A DNA stretch of 64,000 bases from an uncultured Lachnospiraceae bacterium (GTDB lineage: Bacteria; Bacillota; Clostridia; Lachnospirales; Lachnospiraceae): positions 1 through 64,000 of the forward strand of contig CARUOB010000006.1 of the NCBI GenBank assembly GCA_949076555.1, written 5' to 3'. The position numbers and the translations under genes were made by a program. Below are positions 1 to 6,703 of the stretch, one piece after another. The notes beneath the pieces are model-generated. The model did not search any database. It saw nothing but the letters and a program-made list of their open reading frames with translations, and was not told the DNA's origin. Position 1 is the first letter of the stretch. Each line of letters opens with the position of its first letter.

Positions 1-84
1 GAATATATATATAACAACGGTGGCAGCGGAAAGGCCGGTGCGAAATATATCATCGACCAGCTGGTAACGCGCTTTGGCGCATAA
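1..84 (+). CDS. 3' end of an unidentified gene (truncated by window start)
   Basis: An open frame runs from base 1 to the TAA at 82-84 and encodes the last 27 residues of a protein, with a Gly-rich stretch (NNGGSGKAGAKYIIDQL) and a C-terminal RFGA. A Gly/Lys-rich turn followed by an amphipathic helix is common at the C-terminus of UDP-GlcNAc 2-epimerases and CDP-glycerol glycerophosphotransferases, but too little is visible to assign a family. It runs in the same direction as the phosphonate genes and is probably part of the same operon. Confidence 0.55.
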   Translation, partial: EYIYNNGGSGKAGAKYIIDQLVTRFGA

Positions 85-95
85 GAGGTTTTGAG

Positions 96-185
96 ATGGT
101 AAAGAGCAATGTACTGCTGAATCTGGGACCAGTAACGACTACTGGCGCAGTAAAAATGGCTCAGGAGGGAATGAGAAATGAGTAA
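96..185 (+). pseudogene. Vestige of 2-aminoethylphosphonate transaminase (AepZ/PhnW-like N-terminus)
   Basis: An ATG at 96 opens a 29-codon frame ending at the TAA 183-185, overlapping the PEP mutase start at 178. Its residues 4-22 read NVLLNLGPVTTTGAVKMAQ. As I recall the family, AEP transaminases of biosynthetic clusters start with a near-identical block (NVLLNPGPATTTDTVKMAQ), followed by VVPDICPRE. Here the match stops right after MAQ and runs into the AGGAGGG ribosome site of the next gene, which suggests that nearly the whole transaminase gene was deleted. The genomic position, directly before pepM, is where aepZ would be expected. It could instead act as a short leader peptide. The assignment rests on motif recall. 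Confidence 0.6.
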
Positions 186-1476
186 AAAGGTATATACATG
201 CTTCTGTACGGATGTCATACATGAGGGGCATATGAACATTTTGAAAGGGGCTTCGCAATATGGAGACATTTATGTGGGCGTGCTCTCCGACGAGGCGATG
301 GTGGGCTTTAACCGTTTCCCGACCATATCGCTGGAACAGCGGATGGAGATTGTCAGGGAGACGGGGCTTGTGAAGGAAGTTCTGATTCAGCACGATGTGA
401 TGTATGACCAGATTCTTTCCGAGGTAAAGCCGGATTATGTGGTACATGGTGATAACTGGTCGGAGGGGCCGGAAAAAGCGATCCGGGATAATGTCATTGC
501 GAATCTGGAGAAGCACGGAGGAGAGCTGATTGAACTGCCTTACACTTACAATGAAAATGTAAAGAGAATCGACGACCAGATGAAGGAAAAGCTGGCGATG
601 CCGGAGTTTCGCAGAAAAAGGCTCAGGCAGCTCATCGCCATGCGGCCGATTGTAAAGACGCTGGAAGTGCATTCCGGTCTGACCGGGCTGATTGCGGAGA
701 AAACGGTGGTGGAGACAGGCGGAAGGCTTGACCAGTTTGACGCCATGTGGATTTCTTCACTGTGCGACTCTACCGCCAAGGGAAAGCCGGATATCGAACT
801 GGTGGACATGTCCTCCCGCATACGCACGATCGACGATGTGATGGATGTGACCACGAAGCCCATCATTCTGGACGGTGATACGGGCGGGCTGATCGAGCAT
901 TTTGTATACAACGTGAGAACACTGGAGCGGATGGGCGTGTCCGCCGTCATTATCGAGGATAAGACGGGGCTTAAGAAAAACTCGCTCTTTGGCAACGAGG
1001 TGGAGCAGACACAGGACAGCATAGAAAACTTCTGTGCGAAGATCGCGGCGGGGAAGAAGGCGCTGCGGACAGAGGAGTTTATGATTATCGCCAGAATCGA
1101 GAGTCTGATTCTGGAGCGGGGGATGGAGGATGCCCTGAAAAGGGCCGCCGCTTATACGGAGGCCGGGGCGGACGGCATCATGATCCATTCCCGCAAAAAG
1201 GAGCCGGATGAGATTCTGGAGTTTTGCCGGTTGTTTCGGGAGAAGGATGAGCGGACGCCGATTGTGGTTGTACCCACATCCTTTAACAGCATAACAGAGG
1301 AAGCGCTTGCCGCGGCAGGGGTCAACATCGTGATCTATGCGAACCAGCTGACCAGAAGCGCCTTTCCGGCGATGCAGGGCACGGCGGTGGAAATCCTGAA
1401 AAATCACAGGGCGCTGGAAGTGGATTCGCGGCTGATGCCTTTTAAGGACATCATACGGCTGATTGATGAAATCTGA
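178..1476 (+). CDS. pepM: Cytidylyltransferase-PEP mutase fusion (phosphonate biosynthesis)
   Basis: A bifunctional protein of 432 residues. Residues 1-135 form a nucleotidyltransferase of the glycerol-3-phosphate cytidylyltransferase type, with the HxGH signature HEGH at 15-18. Residues 150-432 form a phosphoenolpyruvate mutase of the isocitrate-lyase superfamily, with the metal-binding LDGDTGG at 231-237 and the diagnostic EDK-x5-NS motif (EDKTGLKKNS, 260-269) that separates C-P forming mutases from PEP hydrolases and lyases. The mutase isomerises PEP to phosphonopyruvate; the N-terminal domain probably makes a CMP-phosphonate. The same domain order occurs in Fom1 of fosfomycin biosynthesis, where the cytidylyltransferase acts on 2-hydroxyethylphosphonate. 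The start follows AGGAGGG by 8 bases. Phosphonopyruvate decarboxylase lies in the same operon at 3948, which removes the unfavourable mutase equilibrium. Confidence 0.93.
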   Translation: MSKKVYTCFCTDVIHEGHMNILKGASQYGDIYVGVLSDEAMVGFNRFPTISLEQRMEIVRETGLVKEVLIQHDVMYDQILSEVKPDYVVHGDNWSEGPEKAIRDNVIANLEKHGGELIELPYTYNENVKRIDDQMKEKLAMPEFRRKRLRQLIAMRPIVKTLEVHSGLTGLIAEKTVVETGGRLDQFDAMWISSLCDSTAKGKPDIELVDMSSRIRTIDDVMDVTTKPIILDGDTGGLIEHFVYNVRTLERMGVSAVIIEDKTGLKKNSLFGNEVEQTQDSIENFCAKIAAGKKALRTEEFMIIARIESLILERGMEDALKRAAAYTEAGADGIMIHSRKKEPDEILEFCRLFREKDERTPIVVVPTSFNSITEEALAAAGVNIVIYANQLTRSAFPAMQGTAVEILKNHRALEVDSRLMPFKDIIRLIDEI

Positions 1477-1567
1477 CACGATATGACGACGGACGAAATG
1501 AAACGACGTGTGCCGTGAGAAAAAGAGGCAGGTTCATAAAACACTTACAAAAACGAAGGGCAGAAGA

Positions 1568-2275
1568 ATGAAAGAAATAGCGATTTTGATGGCGGCGGGG
1601 CTTGGAAACCGCATGCGCCCGTTGACGGAGATGACGCCGAAACCCCTTATAAAAGTGCACGGGAAAGCCATGATTGAGACCGTGATCGACGGACTTTTAG
1701 CGCGCCCTGTGGAAGAGATCTATATTGTGACCGGGTATCTGGGGGAGCAGTTTGCGCCGCTTTGCGAAAAATATCCGCAGGTGCGCATTTTGCATAATCC
1801 CGATTATCTTACGAAAAATAATATTTCCTCTGTCTATGCGGCGAGAGAGGCGCTTGGCACAGCCCACTGCTTTATCTGCGAGTCGGATCTGTATGTGGCA
1901 GATCCGGCTATTTTCAAGAAGGCGCTGACGCATTCCTGCTATTTCGGCAGAATGCAGGCGGGCTATTCAGACGACTGGATATTCGAGATGGACGGGGACT
2001 ATATAACGCGGGTAGGAAAAGGCGGAAAAGATGTCTATAACATGGTGGGGATCTCTTACTTTAAGCGGGAAGATGCCCGGATACTGAGAGAAGAGGTTGA
2101 AAAAGCGTATGCCTGTGAGGAAAACAGTCAGATGTTTTGGGATGATGTCGTGAACCGGAATCTGGACAAGCTGAAGCTGACCATAGAACCGGTGGAAACC
2201 GGGCAGCTTGTGGAGATAGATACGGTGGAGGAATTGAACCGGGTGGAGGCGCGGTGGCAGAATGCAGAAGGATAA
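1568..2275 (+). CDS. LicC-type CTP:phosphonate/phosphocholine nucleotidyltransferase
   Basis: A 235-residue sugar-nucleotidyltransferase-fold protein. The N-terminal MAAGLGNRMRPLTEMTPKPL is the canonical NTP-binding loop (residues 8-27), and a YDNPD-like HNPDYLTKNN segment resembles LicC (CTP:phosphocholine cytidylyltransferase) and PntC (2-aminoethylphosphonate cytidylyltransferase). It would load a phosphonate or choline-type alcohol onto CMP for transfer to a glycan. The ATG at 1568 is chosen because the motif begins eight residues later and the upstream in-frame codons carry no similarity. The gene overlaps the next one by 14 bp. It is the second predicted cytidylyltransferase in the cluster, besides the domain fused to PEP mutase, so the exact substrate of each is open. 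Confidence 0.85.
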   Translation: MKEIAILMAAGLGNRMRPLTEMTPKPLIKVHGKAMIETVIDGLLARPVEEIYIVTGYLGEQFAPLCEKYPQVRILHNPDYLTKNNISSVYAAREALGTAHCFICESDLYVADPAIFKKALTHSCYFGRMQAGYSDDWIFEMDGDYITRVGKGGKDVYNMVGISYFKREDARILREEVEKAYACEENSQMFWDDVVNRNLDKLKLTIEPVETGQLVEIDTVEELNRVEARWQNAEG

Positions 2276-3911
2276 TCGGAAAATCCTTATTTTTAGAGAA
2301 GAGGGGGCATATGTGTGGCTTTCGGCTGCCGTGTGCTTTATGCTTTTTCTCTACGCGCCGCTGGAGCTTCTGTTTACCAATCAGGACGAGTTCTGGTTTG
2401 ACGCCTATATCCTCACGCCGCTTATGCTGGTTGTTTTCGGAATCGGATGCCTGAGTGCGATACTTTTGTTTTTCGTGTTGAGGAAACTGCATGAAAAACT
2501 GTATCAGCTTGGGCTTGCCGCGGGATTTGCAGTATACATCGGTCTGTATGTGCAGGGCAATCTCCTGACTGCCGGGCTGCCGTCGCTGGATGGCGAACCG
2601 ATCGACTGGAGCCTCTACACGGGAGAGCGGGTGAAATCGATTGCTGCATGGGCAGCCGTTGCGATTGTGGTGACCGTGCTGTTTTGCAAATTGAAGAGAG
2701 AAGTTTTCGCAAAGGTAGTCAAGGCTGTCAGCGCAGGCATGACATTGATGTTTGTTATGACCCTTTTGACGCTGGCACTGACGAATCAAGGTTTTTCGAA
2801 AAAACCGAGTATGAGTGTGACCACAGAGAATATGTTTGCTATGTCGCGGGATGCCAATTTTGTGATTCTGCTGTTAGACGCGGTTGACGCGCAAGTGCTG
2901 AAGGGTATGATGGATGTAGAACCTGCCTATCAGGATATCTTTGCGGATTTTACCTTTTATGACAATGTGGTTGGCGCTTATCCGTACACACAGCATTCCA
3001 TTCCCTATATTTTGTCGGGGAAATGGTATGAAAATGAGACGGCGTTCAAAGCGTACGAGAGAGAAGCTTACGCATCGTCCCCTTTTCTGGAGGCGATGGA
3101 GACGGCGGGTTACCGCATGGGCTTTTACGAGGCGGATCTGCTGTTGGATAACGGCGGTATGGGGCGTTTTGAGAACATCCTGCCAAATGACAGAGGCGTG
3201 GAAGACAAGTGGGCGTTTGTGAGATGGCAGCTTTTGATGACGGGTTTTAAGTATGCGCCCTATGATTTGAAACGGTTTTCCTTTGTGAATCCGAAAGCGT
3301 TTAGCACGTTAAAGATAACACCCGAGGGAAAGACGCTGTTTACACCGTCCAATACCGAGTTTTACGACGGCATTTTACATGAGGAGATAGCCTGTACGGA
3401 TCAGAAATGTTTCCGCTTTATCCATGTGGACGGCGGCCATGTTCCCTTTATCTATAACGAGAAGGTTGAGGTGATCCCGGAGGAGTCGGGAAGCTATGAA
3501 GATAATATCAAGGCATGCCTGACGATGACGAAGGCTTATCTGGAAAAGCTGAGAGAAGGCGGAGTATATGACAACTCTGTCATTATTGTTATGGCGGATC
3601 ACGGCTATAACGGGACAGACCCGCACGGCAGACAAAATCCGGCGTTCTTTGTGAAGGGTATGAATGAAGCGCATGATTTTGCCGTGTCGGATGCGCCGGT
3701 TTCTTTTGAGGATCTGCAGGAGGCATACCGGAGACTGCTAAACGGTGCGGCAGGCGGTTCCGTTTTTGACTGGAAAAGCGGAGACCAAAGAGAGCGGAGA
3801 TTTCTGTTTTATGAGTACCTGAAAGAGGATTACATGGTGGAATATATGCAGCCTGGGCAGGCACATGATACGGAAGCGATGTATGAAACCGGAGAAATAT
3901 ATGATAGGTGA
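2262..3911 (+). CDS. Membrane-anchored alkaline-phosphatase-superfamily phosphotransferase/sulfatase-like enzyme
   Basis: 549 residues. Four to five transmembrane helices (about 15-35, 48-72, 83-101, 126-142, 155-175) are followed by an extracellular sulfatase-like domain. Expected metal and nucleophile positions are present: Asp206 in LLLDAVD, candidate nucleophile Thr243 in YPYTQHSIPYILSG, His393 in HVDGGHVPF and Asp446-His447 in MADHG. The layout matches LtaS and EptA enzymes, which move phosphoglycerol or phosphoethanolamine from a lipid donor to an extracellular acceptor. Its place between a cytidylyltransferase and phosphonopyruvate decarboxylase suggests that it transfers or remodels a phosphonate headgroup; that is inference. 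It starts inside the preceding gene, which points to translational coupling. A true sulfatase is less likely because no Cys/Ser-x-Pro-x-Arg formylglycine motif is seen. Confidence 0.8.
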   Translation: MQKDNRKILIFREEGAYVWLSAAVCFMLFLYAPLELLFTNQDEFWFDAYILTPLMLVVFGIGCLSAILLFFVLRKLHEKLYQLGLAAGFAVYIGLYVQGNLLTAGLPSLDGEPIDWSLYTGERVKSIAAWAAVAIVVTVLFCKLKREVFAKVVKAVSAGMTLMFVMTLLTLALTNQGFSKKPSMSVTTENMFAMSRDANFVILLLDAVDAQVLKGMMDVEPAYQDIFADFTFYDNVVGAYPYTQHSIPYILSGKWYENETAFKAYEREAYASSPFLEAMETAGYRMGFYEADLLLDNGGMGRFENILPNDRGVEDKWAFVRWQLLMTGFKYAPYDLKRFSFVNPKAFSTLKITPEGKTLFTPSNTEFYDGILHEEIACTDQKCFRFIHVDGGHVPFIYNEKVEVIPEESGSYEDNIKACLTMTKAYLEKLREGGVYDNSVIIVMADHGYNGTDPHGRQNPAFFVKGMNEAHDFAVSDAPVSFEDLQEAYRRLLNGAAGGSVFDWKSGDQRERRFLFYEYLKEDYMVEYMQPGQAHDTEAMYETGEIYDR

Positions 3912-3947
3912 CGGCGGTGAAAATTGCCGGGGAAAGGATGAGAAGAG

Positions 3948-5102
3948 ATGAAAGCGTCCAGATTATTAGAGCAGTTGGAGAAAATGGGTATTCAGACAAT
4001 CACGGGAGTGCCGGATTCCACGTTAAAGCAGTTTTGTGACGGGGTGCAGACATATCAGGGTAATTTACGGCATTATGTGACTGCCAATGAGGGGGCGGCG
4101 GTAGGGCTGGCCATCGGCAGTTATCTTGCGACCGCAAGACCGGCCTGTGTCTATATGCAAAATTCAGGCATCGGCAATGCGGTGAATCCTCTCGCATCGC
4201 TGGCGAACCGGGATGTGTATGGGATTCCCATGCTGCTGATCGTAGGCTGGCGCGGGGAGCCGGGCGTGAAGGATGAGCCGCAGCACGTGTTTCAGGGAAA
4301 GATTACCTGTGAGCTGTTTGACACGCTGTCGATATCCTGCCGCGTCATCGATCAGAATACGTCGGACGGGGAAATGGATGAGATATTGGCGGAGGCGGGC
4401 AGGGTTCTTTCGTGCGGGGATCAGTTCGCGCTGATCGTGAAGAAGGGCACGTTCGAGAAAGCGGAGCCTTTCTGCTGGGAAAACGGCAATTCCATGCTGC
4501 GTGAGGAGGCGCTTTCGCATATTTTGAAAGGCTTATCCCGGGATACGGTGATTGTGTCCACCACCGGAAAAATATCCAGAGAATTGTATGAGCAGAGCGG
4601 GAAGATATACGGGGATCATGACAATATCTTTATGACCGTGGGCGGCATGGGACATGCGTCCATGATTGCGCTTGGAATAGCGAAGGACAGGCCGGACCGG
4701 AAGATTGTGTGTATCGACGGCGATGGCGCGGCGCTGATGCATATGGGAGCGCTTCCCTTTATCGCGTCGCAGGCGCCTGAGAACTTCTATCATATTGTGA
4801 TCAACAACCAGGCCCATGAGTCTGTGGGCGCTATGCCTACGGGGTGTCAGGGAACGGCCTTTGCGCAGGTGGCCAGCGCTGCCGGTTACCGGGAGGCGTC
4901 CGGACTGGAAACCATGGAGCAGGTCGACCGGATCGGGCAGTGGGTTGCGGAAAAGACCGGCCCCGTTTTCTGGGAGATTCCCGTGGCGCTGGATTCCAGA
5001 GCGGATCTGGGCAGGCCGAAGGAGAGCGCGAGAAAGAACAAGGAAGGGTTTATGGAGTTTTTAAACGGATCAGGAGAAGGCGATGTATCGTGTGGAAGAT
5101 AA
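3948..5102 (+). CDS. ppd: Phosphonopyruvate decarboxylase
   Basis: A 384-residue ThDP-dependent enzyme that converts phosphonopyruvate to phosphonoacetaldehyde, the step that makes phosphonate synthesis irreversible. Visible features are the N-terminal pyrimidine-binding half with GVPDSTLK and catalytic Glu48 (ANEGAAVGLA), the GWRGEPGVKDEPQH segment typical of this family (residues 100-112), and the C-terminal ThDP/Mg motif GDG (258-260) with the NN pair at 286-287. Length fits the family. The ribosome site is GATGAGAAGAG before the ATG at 3948. The next gene begins 20 bp before this stop codon. With no intact transaminase in the visible cluster, the aldehyde might be reduced to 2-hydroxyethylphosphonate or aminated by an enzyme encoded elsewhere. 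Confidence 0.92.
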   Translation: MKASRLLEQLEKMGIQTITGVPDSTLKQFCDGVQTYQGNLRHYVTANEGAAVGLAIGSYLATARPACVYMQNSGIGNAVNPLASLANRDVYGIPMLLIVGWRGEPGVKDEPQHVFQGKITCELFDTLSISCRVIDQNTSDGEMDEILAEAGRVLSCGDQFALIVKKGTFEKAEPFCWENGNSMLREEALSHILKGLSRDTVIVSTTGKISRELYEQSGKIYGDHDNIFMTVGGMGHASMIALGIAKDRPDRKIVCIDGDGAALMHMGALPFIASQAPENFYHIVINNQAHESVGAMPTGCQGTAFAQVASAAGYREASGLETMEQVDRIGQWVAEKTGPVFWEIPVALDSRADLGRPKESARKNKEGFMEFLNGSGEGDVSCGR

Positions 5103-5760
5103 ATACAACTGTACAGAGGGGCAGTTCGTGACGCTTCAGGCGCGCATGGAGGCTGTGCTTAAGCCGGATGTCAACGAGGGCGGGCCGGAGGGATACCGCA
5201 TCACCAGCCTGTATTTTGATGATCTCGCGGATTCTTGTCTGCGCGACACGGTGGACGGTGTGAACCGGCGCAGCAAATACCGGATCAGAATTTACAATGA
5301 TTCTCTGGATTTGATCAAGCTGGAAGTGAAAACCAAGCGGGATAACCGTATTATGAAAACGGCAAAGACGATCACGAGGGAGCAGATGGAGAGTCTGGTG
5401 CGTGGAGAATGCATAGAGGACAGCGCCTCTGTAGCGGACCCGGCGACACTTTTTAATCTGGCGATCCGTACGCAGGGGCTTAGGCCCAAGGTGATTGTGG
5501 CTTATGAGAGAAAAGCCTATGTATATGAGCCGGGCAATGTGCGGATTACTTTTGACCGCAATGTGCGTGCAAGTGGCTGCGTGGAGGACTTTGGCCGAAA
5601 AAATAGGAGCTATGATTTTCTGCGGGAGTATGATAAAGTATTAGAGGTAAAGTACGACGAGTTTATACCGGATTTTCTGCTGCAGCTTTTGGAAACGGGC
5701 AGTATGCGGCAGTCGGCGTATTCCAAGTACCAGTTGTGCAGGGAATGCGCGGGGATGTAG
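5083..5760 (+). CDS. VTC-domain (polyphosphate polymerase-like) protein
   Basis: 225 residues, spanning a VTC/CYTH-type triphosphate tunnel domain: an N-terminal RVEDKYNC, then ITSLYFDD, RSKYRIRIYND, IKLEVKTKRDNRIMKTAKTI and a C-terminal VLEVKYDE. The alternating Arg/Lys/Glu strands line the tunnel in eukaryotic Vtc4 polyphosphate polymerase. In Clostridia such proteins usually sit next to DUF4956 and CotH genes, and their biochemical role is poorly known; anionic polymer synthesis or phosphate-nucleotide binding are both possible. The start overlaps ppd by 20 bp and has GGAGAAGG upstream, so it is likely co-translated with the phosphonate genes. A DUF4956 protein follows at 5960. Confidence 0.85.
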   Translation: MYRVEDKYNCTEGQFVTLQARMEAVLKPDVNEGGPEGYRITSLYFDDLADSCLRDTVDGVNRRSKYRIRIYNDSLDLIKLEVKTKRDNRIMKTAKTITREQMESLVRGECIEDSASVADPATLFNLAIRTQGLRPKVIVAYERKAYVYEPGNVRITFDRNVRASGCVEDFGRKNRSYDFLREYDKVLEVKYDEFIPDFLLQLLETGSMRQSAYSKYQLCRECAGM

Positions 5761-5767
5761 GTTTAAG

Positions 5768-5923
5768 GTAACAGTTCAGCCATGCACTATTCCGCGAGTA
5801 AAATCGCTCCGTATGCGATTTTGCGAGTTGTGCAAGCGCCAAAATGCGATTTTAGAGCATTTTGTGTGCATTGTGGTTACTTCGTAACCACGGTGACAGT
5901 GAAGCCGAAGGCTGAACTGTTAC
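5768..5923 (+). repeat. 156-bp palindromic multi-hairpin element
   Basis: The ends are perfect 14-bp inverted repeats: GTAACAGTTCAGCC at 5768-5781 and GGCTGAACTGTTAC at 5910-5923. Inside are several hairpins, including a perfect GTGGTTAC-TTC-GTAACCAC (5873-5891) and a GCGAGTAAAATCGC/GCGATTTTGCGAG pair. It starts 7 bp after the stop of the VTC gene and fills most of the gap before DUF4956. A copy of its left 41 bp is at 8648-8688 and a copy of its right 32 bp is at 32022-32053. No transposase or target duplication was recognised. It behaves like a non-autonomous dispersed repeat that would fold in RNA. Confidence 0.8.
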
Positions 5924-5959
5924 GGTCTAAGCGATCTAAAAACATAAAGGAGAACAGTG

Positions 5960-6640
5960 ATGTCAATTAAGGATGTAATCAAAAACAGCGTGTACGAAAG
6001 TCTTGGAGGCGGTACGAACCTTTCCGCGAAAAGCATTTTGTTGCTGCTTGTCATCGCGGCGCTTGTGGGGCTATACATTTTTGCGGTGTACAAGTTTTCT
6101 TCCAAGTCGGCCTTTTATTCCAAGGATCTGAATGTGACGCTTGCGGGTATGCCGATTATCGTGGCGGCGATTATGATCGCTATGCAGTCGAATCTGCTTG
6201 TCTCGCTCGGTATGGTGGGCGCGTTGTCCATCGTCCGTTTCCGTAACGCGGTGAAAAACCCGTTGGATCTTTTATATCTGTTCTGGTCGATCAGCGCGGG
6301 AATTATTGTTGGCGTGGGCTTATATCTGCTTTCGTTTGTACTTTGTATCGTTATGACGATCCTGCTTCTGGCGCTTGATCTGGTGCCGAATGCGAAAGCA
6401 CCCGATCTGCTGGTGCTCCGTGCGGTTGCGGCAGATGTGGATTACGGGGAGCTTGAGAAACTTTTGAAGGGAAAATGCAAATATCATAAGGAAAAATCCA
6501 GATGCATCAAAAACGGCGAGGCGGAACTGATTATTGAAATGAAGACCGCGAAAAAAGAAGAACTGTTGGAGGCGCTTTCAAAAATCAAGTGTCTGACGCA
6601 GATCAACTGTATTTCCCATGACGGAGAGTGCAGGGTATAG
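5960..6640 (+). CDS. DUF4956 membrane protein
   Basis: 226 residues with about four transmembrane helices (roughly 24-42, 55-75, 80-95, 105-140) and a soluble C-terminal domain of about 80 residues with ferredoxin-like alternation. The block SLGMVGALSIVRFRNAVKNPLDLLYLFWSI (about residues 80-110) is the DUF4956 signature. Members are regularly found next to VTC-domain polyphosphate polymerase-like proteins, as here, and have no established biochemical role. AAAGGAG at 5946-5952 places the start at ATG 5960; the GTG at 5957 is too close. It is separated from the VTC gene only by the palindromic element. Confidence 0.85.
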   Translation: MSIKDVIKNSVYESLGGGTNLSAKSILLLLVIAALVGLYIFAVYKFSSKSAFYSKDLNVTLAGMPIIVAAIMIAMQSNLLVSLGMVGALSIVRFRNAVKNPLDLLYLFWSISAGIIVGVGLYLLSFVLCIVMTILLLALDLVPNAKAPDLLVLRAVAADVDYGELEKLLKGKCKYHKEKSRCIKNGEAELIIEMKTAKKEELLEALSKIKCLTQINCISHDGECRV

Positions 6641-6703
6641 GTCACATATGCGTGGACGGTGATTCGATAAAGGGAAGGTACGATCCGCAGGAAAGGAAGA
6701 AAT

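Noticed and set aside
5782..5970. 62-codon plus-strand frame between the VTC and DUF4956 genes
   Set aside because: It lies almost wholly in the palindromic element, has no ribosome site and would overlap the DUF4956 start.
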